Shown here: piece by piece, positions 34,090 through 46,086 of the stretch
Layout of the letters: every line of letters begins with the position of its first letter
Position numbering within the stretch: the first letter of the stretch is position 1
Source: Epiperipatus broadwayi
Lineage: Eukaryota; Onychophora; Udeonychophora; Euonychophora; Peripatidae
NCBI GenBank assembly: GCA_028023455.1
Contig: JAQFVV010012545.1
Coordinates: 2,168,001 to 2,232,000 of the forward strand
Direction of reading: 5' to 3'
DNA length: 64,000 nucleotides
Program-made: the position numbers and the translations under genes
The notes under the pieces: generated by a model
The model's database searches: none
Told to the model about the DNA's origin: nothing
Seen by the model: the letters and a program-made list of their open reading frames with translations, nothing else

Positions 34090-35869
34090 TATTATCTGTT
34101 TACGCTTAAATTTGATATATTTCTATTAATGTGAATGAAGTTACAGATACAGCTAGCATATATATAAAATTGTTGGCATTAAGAGCTTGAAGTTTTATTG
34201 TAAGCAGTTTGTGAATATCTTTCCAATTTTCTTGATATTATACGTATATTTCCTCATCCTGATAAGGTTTTTAATAGTTTTTCATGCTTATGAAGGTAAG
34301 TTTATGGTAAAAGGGCAAACTAAATATTGACAGATTGTAATGAATGGGTCACGTTCGATACTAGAACATCTTATGATCCCCTGAAACGTTTATTTAACTT
34401 GTGGATTTTCAGGCATCATTTAATATACAAATACTAAAATAGCATGAGAAGAAAGAGAAGTAGTTTACTCTGTTAAGTAGATTAAATTTATCCAAATCAG
34501 TAAAAAAACGCTATTAAAAAATAAATTTGAAATCCATAAATTTAATTACTGTAAAGGCTACTATGACATCATCAGAATGGTATGCTTTATCAATAAGTAT
34601 AAGGTTAAAAAAATTATCTTTTTTTCAAAACTTTTCATAATGCTTTATTTAATTTATGACAGTTTTGACTAGCTAGAAGACTTCTTCAGATATTTAAAAT
34701 TTCATTTTTCTTTAGATATTTGAAATATAGTTCAAATATTTGAAGAAAGCTGCAAGCTACCCAAAGTTGTCATAAGTTAAATAAATCATTGTAAAAAGTG
34801 TATTACGAGAAGTGTTTTTTAAATATAAAAACTTAATAGATGCAATGCGATAAGAATGAATGAAGATTTGGATATCTTGAAAAAAAGTTACAACAAATGA
34901 CAAACTTTGCCTTAAGAGATTTAAAATAATGTATTTTAAACAACATAATCATTAAATCATGACAGAAGTTACTATTTTTACAGAATTAATTAGGCAAACT
35001 TTGGTTACACCACTTAAGTAAAAAATGTAAGATTGTCTCCCCAAATAAAGCCTACTTTATATCCTTCATATGAGCATAAATTAGGACTTAATAACGTCAA
35101 AGACTGACCAACACAGATTAATCATTAACTTTTAGTATAATAAAAAATAGATTATCAAGCAGCACTAGATAATTAAATGAATGATCATAGAGAAGCTACT
35201 TAAAAATATTCCAAATCTGTTTGTGACCCAAAAAAATCCTAAAGTCAAACTCTAAATTGTTGGTAGTACCGTGAATACACTAACTACTATACTATGAAGC
35301 TCTTTTAATGCTTACTGCTGTTAAATATACTACACCTATAGGTATTAACTTTAATAAAAGTTTGTAACAGAAAGAACTAAAACTCTTAGTAAATGTTATA
35401 TTCCAATTTTTCTTAAACCAATATTTTAATATGCAAAGATCATAAAGTTATTATTGATGATTATCAGCATGTTATTAGTAGTTTTGTTAATGCTTTTAGA
35501 AATTAACAGATTTTATTTTTTGCAGTTTAGTTATAAGTATCTAAAATGATATAAGCATTGTAAAAATTTACATAATGTAATATTCACAAGCACTAACTTG
35601 AAGAAATTGAATGAGAATTTTAAATCTATATTATTTAAAAATCCCAAGAAATTCTGAATTATGAAATACAAAGCCCACCTTTGAGTTTTTTCCTGGCTCA
35701 GTTGTTACAATAAAAACTTGTCCAAAGGATTTTAGTTTTTATATTTAATAATTTCTGGGGTTAGCAAATTTATGAATTTAAAATATATAGTTGCACTACA
35801 GAAAATATTTTTTACTAGTATGCAGTAATATTTTTATAGTGTTTTATATATATAGATAAATTGTTATTT
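34090..35869. other. No recognised gene
   Basis: AT-rich, no domain-bearing ORF, no clear repeat. Confidence 0.55.
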
Positions 35870-36100
35870 TTGGGAATAAACCGTGTATTATTTTGCATTA
35901 CAATCCGATATTTCGACGGACTAACAACCGCCATTATCAAGGTTAACATCATATAACTGTGAATATATATATATATATAATTCGATGTCTGTATTTTTTC
36001 AAATCAATATACGTAATTATATAAAAGCGCTTTCCTAAGTAGATAAAATTTTTAAAATATATCCGATTACTGTATTTATAAATATTCAATTATATAATTC

Positions 36101-36102
<2 letters not shown>
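35870..36102. repeat. Repeat fragments upstream of the RTE copy
   Basis: 35,908-35,945 holds CGATATTTCGACGGAC and ACCGCCATTATCAAGG. Its reverse complement has a 5-bp stem (GGCGG with CCGTC) before GAAA and TTGATAA in place of CTGATGA, so it may be a mutated hammerhead of another family. 36,040-36,100 recurs at 27.1 kb. Confidence 0.4.

Positions 36103-36140
<38 letters not shown>
36103..36140. repeat. (CA)n(TA)n microsatellite at the 5' edge of the RTE copy
   Basis: CACACACACA followed by (TA)n, directly before the first RTE codons. The truncated copy at 102-548 has the same type of flank. Confidence 0.92.
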
Positions 36141-36141
<1 letters not shown>

Positions 36142-38168
36142 TTCAGAAACATTCTAATGAATTTAAATTAGAACTTACAAATAGGTTTCAAGTGTTAGGA
36201 GATTTTGAACATGATTCAGATTTGAATGAAATTAATATGAAAATAACTGATACACTTTTAAAAACTGCAACAAAGATAGCTGGTAGAAAAAAGCAGCAAT
36301 TGACTAATAAAATTTCTACTGAGACTAGAGAATTTATGAAAAAAAGAAGGAATATGAAGATATGCAAAAATGATGTATTAAAAAGAATTGAATATCTCGA
36401 ATTTTGTAAAATGGTACGGAAAAGAGTTGAAAATGATACAAGAAAATATAACTGTGAAATAGCAAGGAAAGCTGCAGAAGAAAATAAAAGTCTCAAGAAT
36501 GTTAAACAACATTTTGGTATTGGTAGAAAATTTATATCTGCAATAAGAAAAAAAGATGAAATTATTACTAAAAAGAGAGATGACATCATGAAATTGGTAG
36601 AAGATTTTTATCAAGAATTATATAGTAATAAAGAACAAGTACCTTCTATATCTATTACATCTTCCGAATTGCCCAGAATTTTAAATGAAGAAGTGAGACA
36701 TGCAATTAAATGTATGAAGAAAGGAAAGGCTCCAGGAAATGATGGAATTATAATTGATATATTAAAAGAAGCAGGTGAAGAAATAGAAACAATTTTAGCA
36801 AAGTTATATATCAAATGTCTAAATGATAAAGATGTACCGGAAGATTGGAAGAATGCAGTAATAATATTAATATTTAAAAAAGGTGATAAAGAAGATATTA
36901 GAAATTACAGACCTATCAGCCTTTTATCAGTTTTATATAAAATTTTTACCAAAATAATTACAACTCGTCTACAGAGAACTTTGGATTTCCACCAACCAAG
37001 AGAACAAGCTGGATTTAAAAGTGGTTTTAGTACAATAGATCATATCCAGGTATTGAGAGAAGTCATAGAAAGGACAAATGAATATGAGTTGTCATTATGT
37101 TTTGGATTTGTAGATTATGAAAAGGCATTCGATTCTATACACATTTCTTCAGTGATTAAAGCATTGGATCATCAAGGTATAGATCCAGGATATTGTCATA
37201 TTTTAAAGAATATTTATAAAAATGCAACAGCAACAATTAGATTACATAATGATACTGGAAAAATCAACATTGAGAAATGTGTAAGACAAGGTGACTCCAT
37301 ATCTCCAAAACTTTTTACAGCAGTGCTGCAAGAAGTATTTTGTGAATTAAAATGGGAAACTAAAGGAATGAAAGTAAATGGAGAGTATTTAAGTCATTTA
37401 GATTTTGCAGATGATGTAGTTGTTTTTGCAAATAATGCTTCAGAGCTGCAGGAAATGTTGCAGGAGTTAGCAGATGAAAGTAGAAAAGTAGGACTAAAGA
37501 TAAATGTTAAAAAGACTAAAGTAATGTTTAATCGATTTGCTCAAAATATGAAAATAAAGATTGATTATGAAGAATTAGAAGAAGTTAACAGTTACAAATA
37601 CCTTGGTCAGATTATTAATACAGATGGAAACATAATGGAGGAAATTAATCATAGAATTAAACTTGGTTGGAGTGCTTTTGGTAGAAATAACTTGATACTA
37701 AAAGGAAATATGCCTATGTGTTTGAAAAGGATGGTTTTTAACAAATGTGTTTTACCAGTTCTTACTTATGAATCTGAGACTTGGACACTTAATAGAAGAG
37801 CAATACAGAGACTTCAGACCACTCAAAGAAGTATGGAGAGATGCATGTTGGGAGTAACAAGAAGAGATCGAAAATGCAATGTATGGGTAAGACAACAAAC
37901 AGGTGTTACTGACCTTATTGAAAAAATTAAAAGATTGAAATGGAGTTGGGCTGGACATATTGCTAGAAGAAATGATAATAGATGGACAATTGAAATTTTA
38001 AACTGGATTCCAAGAGATTGTAAAAGATCCAGAAAGAGACCACATGTGAGATGGATGGATGAAATAAGAAAATGTGCAGGGGTGTTGTGGAAAAGAGATG
38101 CTAAAGATCGGAGAAGATGGATTAAACTTGGAGAGACCTTCATCCTGCAGTGGATTGATAGTGGTTGA
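36141..38168 (+). CDS. RTE-clade LINE reverse transcriptase, 5'-truncated but with intact RT ORF (copy 3)
   Basis: The ORF is open from FQKHSNEFKLELTNRFQ at 36,141; the first methionine-type start is a GTG at 36,192 (numbering below counts from it), so the true protein started upstream in the lost endonuclease. RT blocks: [34 protein letters not shown] (first catalytic Asp at 308), VRQGD at 364-368, FADD at 405-408, then YKYLGQII. The C-terminal region has LTYESETWTLNRRAIQRLQT, then GHIARR and RWMDEI. The frame from 36,192 runs 658 residues with no stop, so this insertion is recent. The protein copies its own RNA at a nicked target site. The endonuclease seen in the copy at 26.6-26.9 kb is missing, so this copy cannot move alone. 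The stop TGA merges into the 3' (TGA)n repeat. Confidence 0.95.
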
Positions 38169-38193
38169 TGATGATGATGATGATATATATATA
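38169..38193. repeat. RTE 3' tail: (TGA)n then (TA)n
   Basis: TGATGATGATGATGATATATATATA follows the stop codon with no UTR between; the same junction is found at 78-101 for the other 3' end. Simple-repeat tails are typical of RTE elements. Confidence 0.85.
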
Positions 38194-40015
38194 AACTATG
38201 AATTCATCATTTATCAATGAGAATATTAGAATATATATATATATCAATTTAAAAATAGAAATTTTATTAACCATTATAGAGCCAAATTAGTGTAAATATC
38301 ATATTGAGATATGTCTACCATTTTGACCTGAACTACTTTGTGAACAAGTATTGATAGTTTTATGAACAGCCTATCTAAATAAATTTGTACAATTTCCCAA
38401 ACAAGATACACTTATTGTATTCCCAGAAAATAGTGAATCAATATTTCACAATAGGGGAAACAGTCAAATATCAGTAATCAGTATATGATACATGGCTATT
38501 TATTGTTATAACAGACAATGTAAATGTATAGGTAATAACAAGATAACTACAAATATAATAGCAAATCTTTATGTTTTTAAGGTTTTTAAGGAAGTTCTCT
38601 ATCAACTTTTCTTCTAACATAAATGAAAAGTGATTTGTAAATTCTAAACAAACTTTCAAGTAAGTATATTTAGAGTATATAAAGTCATGAGAACAATAGG
38701 TAAAATATTTAACTGTCATATATGGGTATAGTTAAAAATAAATATATTTACATACGTTATACAATAACAAAAGCAAGATAATCAGTTTTTAAAAAAAATA
38801 TGCAGTGAATATGTGATTAGAATTTTCAAAATAGACAATTTTAAATATCAATTATAATGTCCATACTTGTATTTTTATACATTACAGTATTCTATTCTTG
38901 GCCAAATAACTTTGATCTTAAACTTATGCATCATACTGTTTATTTATTAATATTTTTATTACATTAACTTAAATGCTAATAGACTATGTTATCTTACCCT
39001 CCCCTCAATCAATGTATATGACTTGAGTTTTTCCACGGTCAAAAACTTGATTAGTTATTTTATTATGCTATATGAAAGCAGAATTGACATCAGTATATAT
39101 AAAAAAAAAAATGAAGAAAAAAATGAATGTTAATTATAATTTCCTGAAGCTTATCATGTGGTTTATCAGAACATAAATGACTCAAAGCAAAGCAAAACTC
39201 TCCATATAGTAGTGCCATCTTGTGCTAACAAGAGCAATCAATGGATGCCAGAAGGCTTATTGAGGTGCATACGCTTAAGATTTACATTATTTAGTTATGA
39301 ATATGATTCTGTAATATAATGAAAGTTAGCTTTATATGTTGTATTTGGATTGTTTTATAATTAAAATTACTTCTGAGAAAATTTGAATTATATATAAAAA
39401 GAGAAAGAAAGGGGCAGAAAGACAAATAAAATAATTTGCATAGCACGTAAATAATTTTTACTATTGCTTAAATATGTAACATGTAGGAATATAATCATAT
39501 CATAGAATATTCTCATTATTTTGTAAACAGACTCATAACGAATCATTTTAATAAACTTGAAAATTCAATCTTTTTATTTATTAATGTCATTCATTAATAA
39601 ATGAGAAGCAAAATTGTATTTTCAAATTTATTAAAATGGTTTATTATGAATCTGTTTATAAAATAATCCTGAGTAAGGTATTATAGTGTCAATGTTCTAT
39701 GATATGAATACAGACATATAAAAACGATGACTAGAGCAATACTTACAAAACACTTGAAAATAATTTGAATACAGACTTTATATAATTAAATTTTATTGGA
39801 ATAATGATGAATTGCAAAACGATCATCAGTAGCAGAAAAATAATTAGGGATTGAATAATAAATCCTAAAATGTGATAAAGTTCAAAATATTAATCATTAT
39901 TATATATATATATTATTAAGTATTTAAAAAATATACAAAAGCAGATAAAGAATTTTACATAAAAATATTAAATTTTCTACTTGAAGGCAGATTGAACAGG
40001 TAAGTAATAGAATAG
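38194..40015. other. No recognised gene; one family B fragment
   Basis: AT-rich. 39,189-39,265 matches the outer part of the family B repeats (GCAAAACTCTCCATA, AATCAATGGATGCCAGAAGGC). A minus-strand ORF at 38,471-38,719 has no convincing domain. Confidence 0.6.
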
Positions 40016-40130
40016 GCAAAACTCTTCATACAATAGTGCCACCCTGTGCCAACTATATGGAGTTTTGCCTGTTTAATAACAGTTATGTGCTAGCATAAGA
40101 GATGGTGATCATGTGATGTTTAGTGGTTTA
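40016..40130. repeat. Family B end fragment, inverted
   Basis: GGCAAAACTCTTCATACAATAG and, turned back, TATGGAGTTTTGCC form a short foldback. The sequence then continues into AGTTATG...GATGGTGATCATGTGATG, as in the outer part of the 24.0-kb copy. Confidence 0.7.
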
Positions 40131-40739
40131 AGTAATAGAATACTATGACATATGGTGATATTTTATTATCATTGGTAATAATTTACCATTTCAAACAATC
40201 CCTTATATTATTAAGTTGCACAACTGAATTTCACCATCATTATTATAGAAGCTTTTTACTTATCTAATTAATTATATACACAATGATAAACTAGTAATCG
40301 GACCTACAAGATGACAACTGAATATTTTGAATAGAAAAATGTATAGGATCTTGGAAATAATTTTACAAAACTAAAATTAAATACATGTATTTCTAAATGG
40401 AATGAATAAAACAATTTTAAAACTTAAAAAAAGGATTTCAGTATCAAATAAATATTTCTGGAAAAATAAATAAATATTTTAAAACTAGCAATGAATTTGA
40501 GTACTATAAATGTGATTGACTAGGTTGAAAGCATGCTAAGCTATGTCGGTAAGTTTAAAACAAAATGTTTTCTTTATGAGTGGGTAAAATGCTTATACAT
40601 AATAGAATAACAATGTTTTGATAGATAATAAAATGTTTTGAACACTAAATAAATTTGGTACAAGTATCAACAATAGTACAGGTTGCTGGATGGCGCTGTT
40701 GCTAGTCAAAAACATTGAAATATAAATAAAGTAAATAGT

Positions 40740-41036
40740 AAAGAATGTTGTCTTTGTTCTTACCTTTTTTTGACATATTATTAAAAAAACTGATTCAACA
40801 AAGAACGTTCTTTTTTCTTACCTTTTTTTTTGACATATTATTAAACAAGTGATATATTTTAAAAACTATAGTAAACGATTTACTATAGTTTTTTTTTAAA
40901 CGCCATGTTTTTTTTTTGGAGAAATGGAAATGTCTTTTTTATTAAACATCTTTTTTATTACCTTTTTGGGACATATTTTTTAAAAAGTATATAATAAACA
41001 ATTTACTATACTTTACTTTTTTTTCTTTTAATCGCC
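40740..41036. repeat. Imperfect T-rich tandem repeat with a 15-bp hairpin
   Basis: TCTTACCTTTTTTTGACATATTATTAA recurs three times in degenerating form (seen as TTACCTTTTT and GACATATT). At 40,861-40,893 AAAAACTATAGTAAA and TTTACTATAGTTTTT pair perfectly around CGA. Confidence 0.75.
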
Positions 41037-41270
41037 ATACATTTAAAAAGTAAGTTTGTAAACTTAACATTAAAATCAAGCAACTATGCACCATTTTGTT
41101 ATTCTCTCAAGATCTCGCGGATAACGTCTTTATCAAATAAATCATGCTTACAAAGTTTGTCTAATTTTACACCCTTCAAAACAAACTTAAAAAAAATACG
41201 ACCCTTGGTAAAATTTTGTACATAATACTATGTAATTCGAATGTAAAATAAAAATTGATTTAATAATATT

Positions 41271-41385
41271 AAAAAAGTTGTGTTGAATTCAAATATACAC
41301 CCCCTCAAATTATATGATACACAAAAAAGTTGTGTTGAATTCAAATGTATACCGCCTCAAATTATACGATGCACAAGGCTCAATA
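41271..41385. repeat. Tandem duplication of about 54-59 bp
   Basis: AAAAAAGTTGTGTTGAATTC, then CCTCAAATTATA and GATRCACAA, occurs twice head to tail. Confidence 0.88.
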
Positions 41386-42439
41386 TTGATCAATTCGGAC
41401 AGTAAGAACAGGGTCTTTGAATCAAGTGTGAATTGTGAGAAATTAACAGAATCCACTACAGATATTGTGTCTCAATTTTAATGGAATTAATTAAAATATT
41501 TTCCATATAAAATAAATTGTTTCCATAACTTAATTATTTTCATTTAAGCAAATAACTGGACTTAAAGTAGACACAAAATATCTATTGGTCCATTTATACC
41601 TCATAATTTGATAGTGAGGGCCACAAGATTTACAAAACGTTTTGATTATGCTGAAGTGAAGAACATAACTTGAAGTAGATTAGAAGAATTATGTAATAGG
41701 TCAGATTGATTTTGATAGATTCTGACTAAAAATGATACACCACTAATGTTAAAAATGAATAAAATCTTTATGAATGTGTTTACATATATAAATTATCAGA
41801 ACGTAAATAAATAAAATTTGCACTATAGAAAATTTAGTTCATCTAATATTCAAATTATGCAAATATGAAAATTAACCAAAATATGCTAATTTACAGGCAA
41901 GTAAAATACTGTTAGAGTAATTTCATGTTTAGTAGTGAAGCAGCAATGTGCCATTCTGTGTGAACTGTGCTTGCATTGACCAATGCAAAGAAGAGTACAG
42001 GATAATACAATAATATGAGAAGATTCTTGTTTTTTATACTAGTTTAATTAATATATAATCAGTTAGTAAAATCAGCTGACAAGTGGTAAGTCAACTTTAC
42101 TAATATTTCTATCGATCCATAATACATTTGTATGCAGAATAAATAAATTCTTGTTGTTAAGTTTAATTTTTATTTGAATCTTTATTTTCTAAAAATAAAT
42201 TAATATGTATAAAGCTATCTATGGTTACCCTTGCTCTGTATACATCAGTTTGGCACAATCAACTGTTCATGAACTAGTGTATATATAATTACTTTGGTGT
42301 AGCTTTGAAGTGGTGGAATAGGTCATGGAAATAGCAAGTGAGATTCTTAGGGATTATATTAGGTTACTAAGAAATAATGAGAATAGACAACATGTCAATG
42401 CACAACAGTTTAATAACTCAATTTGACATTAACAATGCA

Positions 42440-43235
42440 TCAGAATGATAGATATATGTGATCCATATGGAAAGGTAATATGATAATAAATAATATAGTG
42501 GATAATAGATTAAAAGTTGCTAAACTAATGTGGATAGAACTCAAGGATATAATTCAAATAGCTAACCATCTTTGTAACCTGAAAGTGCCTGAGGATACCC
42601 TATATGAAGAATTGGTCCAGAAGTTAAACACACTCCAAGACAATGACTTCAAGATGCTGCACTAATGTGGATGGAACTCAAGGATATAATTCATAATTCA
42701 AATAGCTAACCATCTTTGTAACCTGAAAGTGCCTGAGGATACCCTGTATGAAGAATTGGCACAGAAGTTAAACCCACTCCAAGACAATGACTTCAAGACA
42801 CATAGTACATATACACTTTTGAAACAAACTATACTCACCAAGGAAAAACATATGAGAGTATGATATGAAAATGCATGAGTTTGAAAGGAATGTGACTTCA
42901 AAGATGAGGATAGAAGTTGGGTTGTCAGATTAGTGGCTATGGGGTATACAAAATAAGCTCAGACAAATACCACACTTATGTATAATGATTGCTATAGAAA
43001 GTATGAGGCCATCTTTAAAAATGCATCAGAATTTCAAAATATGTTATGAAACCTAACACATTGGTAAATGTGGAACAAGTTTAAATATTATGAAGGATAT
43101 TTCTGTTTGTTATGGCTGCAGCAGTAAAGGACATATTACAAATGTGTAGATTTAAATGTAAAAAATGTCATAATTATGGATTGTAAGGTCATTTATCTAA
43201 AGTTTGTAAAACAAACAGAAAAATATTAAAAAGAT
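42440..43235 (+). pseudogene. Gypsy gag with zinc knuckles (degenerate)
   Basis: Fragments CDPYGKV, DNRLKVAKLMW, NHLCNLKVPEDTLYEELVQK match the capsid pattern of Gypsy gag. Near 43,111-43,215 are two zinc knuckles. The first, CYGC...GHIT, is shifted in frame before its last Cys. The second, CKKCHNYG(stop)GHLSKVC, has a stop within it. About 135 bp of the capsid region (42,520-42,655) is duplicated directly at 42,655-42,800. Gag would have formed the particle shell and bound RNA; it is not functional here. Confidence 0.8.
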
Positions 43236-43241
43236 TTACCA

Positions 43242-43560
43242 GTGAATAGTAAGAGTATAGGGTCTATAGGCATAAAACTAATGTTAAAAAATGATAATAT
43301 GTGCAACTTATTGGACATGAAAATCTATGAGAAACTTATCAGAATGGAAATAGATAGTGGTGTAGGCATGTTTCTGATATCTCAAAGGGATACTGAAAGA
43401 AGATGGAAAAGTAATATACCAATCAGTAAAATAGACTTGGTTGTTATTAACATAAACAGAAACTGGACTGACATCAAAGAGTTAGTTATAGTGTCTATAG
43501 AAGTTATAGGAGAGTAAAAATATACCCTATATATTGTACTCAAAAGGATTTTAGTCCAAT
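43242..43560 (+). pseudogene. Gypsy aspartic protease (degenerate)
   Basis: MEIDSGVGMFLIS corresponds to the catalytic D-S/T-G loop of retropepsins, with the catalytic Asp present. The frame is open from 43,242 to a stop at 43,515; traces of the C-terminal half continue in other frames (...YCTITGLNLLE). It would have processed the Gag-Pol polyprotein. Confidence 0.7.
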
Positions 43561-43746
43561 ATTGCACTATAACTGGTTTAAACCTTTTGGAATAAGAATT
43601 AAAATGATCAAGAGAGTGCAGATAGAATCCAAGATATGAAACAAATTTTCCCAGCTGTTCAAGTCTGGTTTCACAGAGATGACGACATTACTAGTGGATG
43701 AAGAAATAATTATCAACACACAAACTTTCATCTGCATAGGTACCAT

Positions 43747-44345
43747 TTGTTCTCAAGCTTAAAGTTGAAGAAGTGGCCAACACCAACAATAATAATTTTA
43801 AATGCCAATGGTAATGTAAGACTATGCAGTGACTATCTTGTAATGGTGAACAAGAATATTAATGAGTATATCCAGATTGAAGCATTAGAAATATTAACAT
43901 TTTTACAAAAGGCTTTCTATTTTGCTAAAATAGACATATAATCTGTGCATTTTATCAAAAACTAGTTACAGCAAGAAAAGCTAAGCCGCAACTATCTATA
44001 CACTTATTTGGGAGTCAAAGTAGACAGTCTGTTAAAAAGATTAGAAGGAATTATATTTAGATATTATACTAATAGTTCCTGAAACTGAACATGAGCTGAT
44101 AAAATGTGTTAACTTGTAGTGAAAAATTTGACAAATTTTGAGCTAGAATAAACACTTCGAACATGCATGTGGTATATTACAGAAATCAAAATTTTCAGAT
44201 ATATTATTGCAGATAAGGGCAAATATTCTAATTCAGAAAAGGTTAGAGCAGTTAATAAGGCTCCAAAGCCAAAAATGTCAGAGACTTCCATGCCTTTTTG
44301 GGACTACTAAACTTTTTTGAAAGTTTGCTGAAAGGCATCTCATAT
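43747..44345 (+). pseudogene. Gypsy reverse transcriptase (degenerate, internally deleted)
   Basis: WPTPTIIILNANGNVRLCSDY and FYFAKIDI are RT fingers and motif A with its catalytic Asp. The expected stretch between motif A and the active-site loop is about 90 bp short. Then, in another frame, come DIILIVPETEHELIKC (the second catalytic motif region with YxDD destroyed) and SEKVRAVNKAPKPK, followed by FLGLLNFFES-like sequence of the connection domain. Frame changes and stops make it non-functional. Confidence 0.82.
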
Positions 44346-44399
44346 TGCAATTCTTATGAATTATTAAAAAAGAATCAAAGATATATGTGGAGGGTGCAA

Positions 44400-44765
44400 T
44401 AGGACATAACCTTTAAGAAGATATGACTTATTAATATCTAATACATTTCTGATGCACTATAATAATGATCAAAAAGTAATTATTACCACTGATGCTTCTT
44501 ACTGCAGAGTAGATGCTGCAATTTCTCATAAAATCTATGGTGACGAATGCACTATTCCATATGATCCAAAACACATTGCTGCTGAAATAAATTATAGCCA
44601 ACTAGATAAAGACACTGACATTCTTTTAGAATCTATATAGACTATAAACCTTTATTGAGAGTACTTAGAAAATGTAAAAAAATCCAGACCATACTAGTCA
44701 GCATGTGTTAGATTGAACAACTTAGCTTCCTATGATTTTTAATTCTTTTACAACCCAAGAAAGAA
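44400..44765 (+). pseudogene. Gypsy RNase H domain (degenerate)
   Basis: LMHYNNDQKVIITTDASYC holds the RNase H catalytic Asp of the T-T-D-A-S motif; NYSQLDKDTDILLES matches the A-E-x-N-Y-S-Q-x-D-K-E segment with changes. DYKPLLRVLRK follows in another frame. The catalytic set is incomplete. Confidence 0.85.
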
Positions 44766-44919
44766 AATTACACATGTTGACCTGTGAGTTATTGAAGTTA
44801 ATTATATTGATTTCATAAAACCTAAAGTATTTAACAATAAAGTCATGATGAAATGGATGAAGAATAATTCCAGTTACCAATTAATTATGAAATGGATAAT
44901 GGTCTAAACTCAACCAAAC

Positions 44920-45110
44920 TATTTGGTTCTGCAAATTTGGAATTTCCAGGATAATTTATCTATGTGTAATAATTATTTATTCATGACAAACTGTATTCTG
45001 ATATAAACTGTGGGGAGGAAATATGTGCTAAGTTATTAAAACAAAGGTCACCTCAGTAAAGTCCAAATGAAGGAATTATCATAATTTGATCTTATATAAT
45101 GAAGTGGTGT
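44920..45110 (+). pseudogene. Gypsy integrase N-terminal zinc region (remnant)
   Basis: LSMCNNYLFMTNCILI, then NKGHLSKVQMKELS, match the segment before the integrase core (usual pattern N...G...V-I-P, then H-E-G-H-x-G...K-M-K-x-L-A). The D-D-E core is not found downstream, so the element ends here. Confidence 0.65.
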
Positions 45111-46086
45111 ATATCTACACACAGATATACTTGCTTCATTTTCAGTTAAGCCAACCTATTTCCTATTGAATATGTATAACTTATTATTAATACCACACAC
45201 ATTAGTAATAGGTGTGGATGTGTGTGGTACAATATTATGTCATTTTTTTAAAAATTAAAATCTAATTCTTTAAGTTAAGCATTTTGCATTTAATTCTAAA
45301 ACTTAAAATCCATTAAAGAAAAATGCAAAAGTATTTTATACAATGGGAGAGAGGTAGGTAGCCATTAATGAAATGAACATAATTGCCATAGTTCTTTATC
45401 CATATATTCTATCTTCTGAATACTTACAGTTGAATATCTTTGGATGTTCTAAGGTGTTAAATAGAAAATAAATTATAAAGAGCAGAAACCCAAATGGGTG
45501 ACTTGTAGTTATGAGGAAGTGAAGAGCTAATAACATGGTAATTAAAGTAATGGATTTGAAATCCATTAGGTAAAAATCATCAGATGCAACCCCAGACATA
45601 TTAGAAAGTATAAGAATATAGTATGGGACATTGTTATTAATCTTGAACTCAATCTTGATTTTTGATCTGTCATAAATCTTGAAACTTTCATCTTTGATAT
45701 TTTTTAAATATATTCATTATTCTGCTCAATAAAGAAGAAAAATAATTATGTTCCACATACCAACCAGCATGGGTGAGTAGTCCAGTGTCAGTTTCTCCAA
45801 GGTCATCGGGGAAAGTGGCATCCAAAGATCCATCCAGATGCAGTTAATCCATGTCTCCATCAACCCAGCCATAGTCCCTAATCATTTAACACCAATCTCT
45901 TAGCTACATTGAATGGTTAAAGAGTGGGAAGCTAGGTGATGTCAGGGATGTTAATTAGGTGATAGACTTTGAAAACCTAGGCAGCAGTTTAAACTAGGGA
46001 TGTAGACCTTCTCCACATTAATTGGTTGAGAGTCCTTGCTTGGTATTTCAGTCTTGTTGACTGATTATACAATCTTAACTGTTAAC
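45111..46086. other. No recognised gene; tRNA-Ser-like fragment inside
   Basis: AT-rich to 45,730, then a moderately complex, unrecognised stretch 45,740-46,080. Confidence 0.55.
45528..45575 (+). pseudogene. tRNA-Ser(UGA)-like remnant
   Basis: TAATGGATT, TGA, AATCCATTA (45,548-45,568) is a perfect anticodon-arm hairpin as in eukaryotic tRNA-Ser with anticodon UGA, preceded by ACATGGTAATTAAAG, similar to the D-arm end. The acceptor stem and a good B box are not visible. It is a tRNA pseudogene or the head of an old SINE. Confidence 0.45.

Larger units (their letters stand above)
42440..45110 (+). mobile_element. Decayed Gypsy-type LTR retrotransposon
   Basis: Gag, protease, reverse transcriptase, RNase H and the start of integrase occur in the canonical Gypsy order on one strand, broken by stops and frameshifts. 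The type resembles the Gypsy elements often annotated as K02A2.6-like. No LTRs could be recognised and the integrase catalytic core is missing after about 45,110, so it is an old truncated relic. The parts are listed separately. Confidence 0.88.

Noticed and set aside
36188-36814. Minus-strand ORFs of 67-133 aa over the RTE RT
   Set aside because: Shadows of the plus-strand RT frame.
38471-38719. Minus-strand ORF as a STRA6 exon
   Set aside because: There is an acceptor-like TTATGTTAG but no matching donor, and the weak resemblance is to a STRA6 segment that should lie before the 57.6-kb exon, so the order is wrong.
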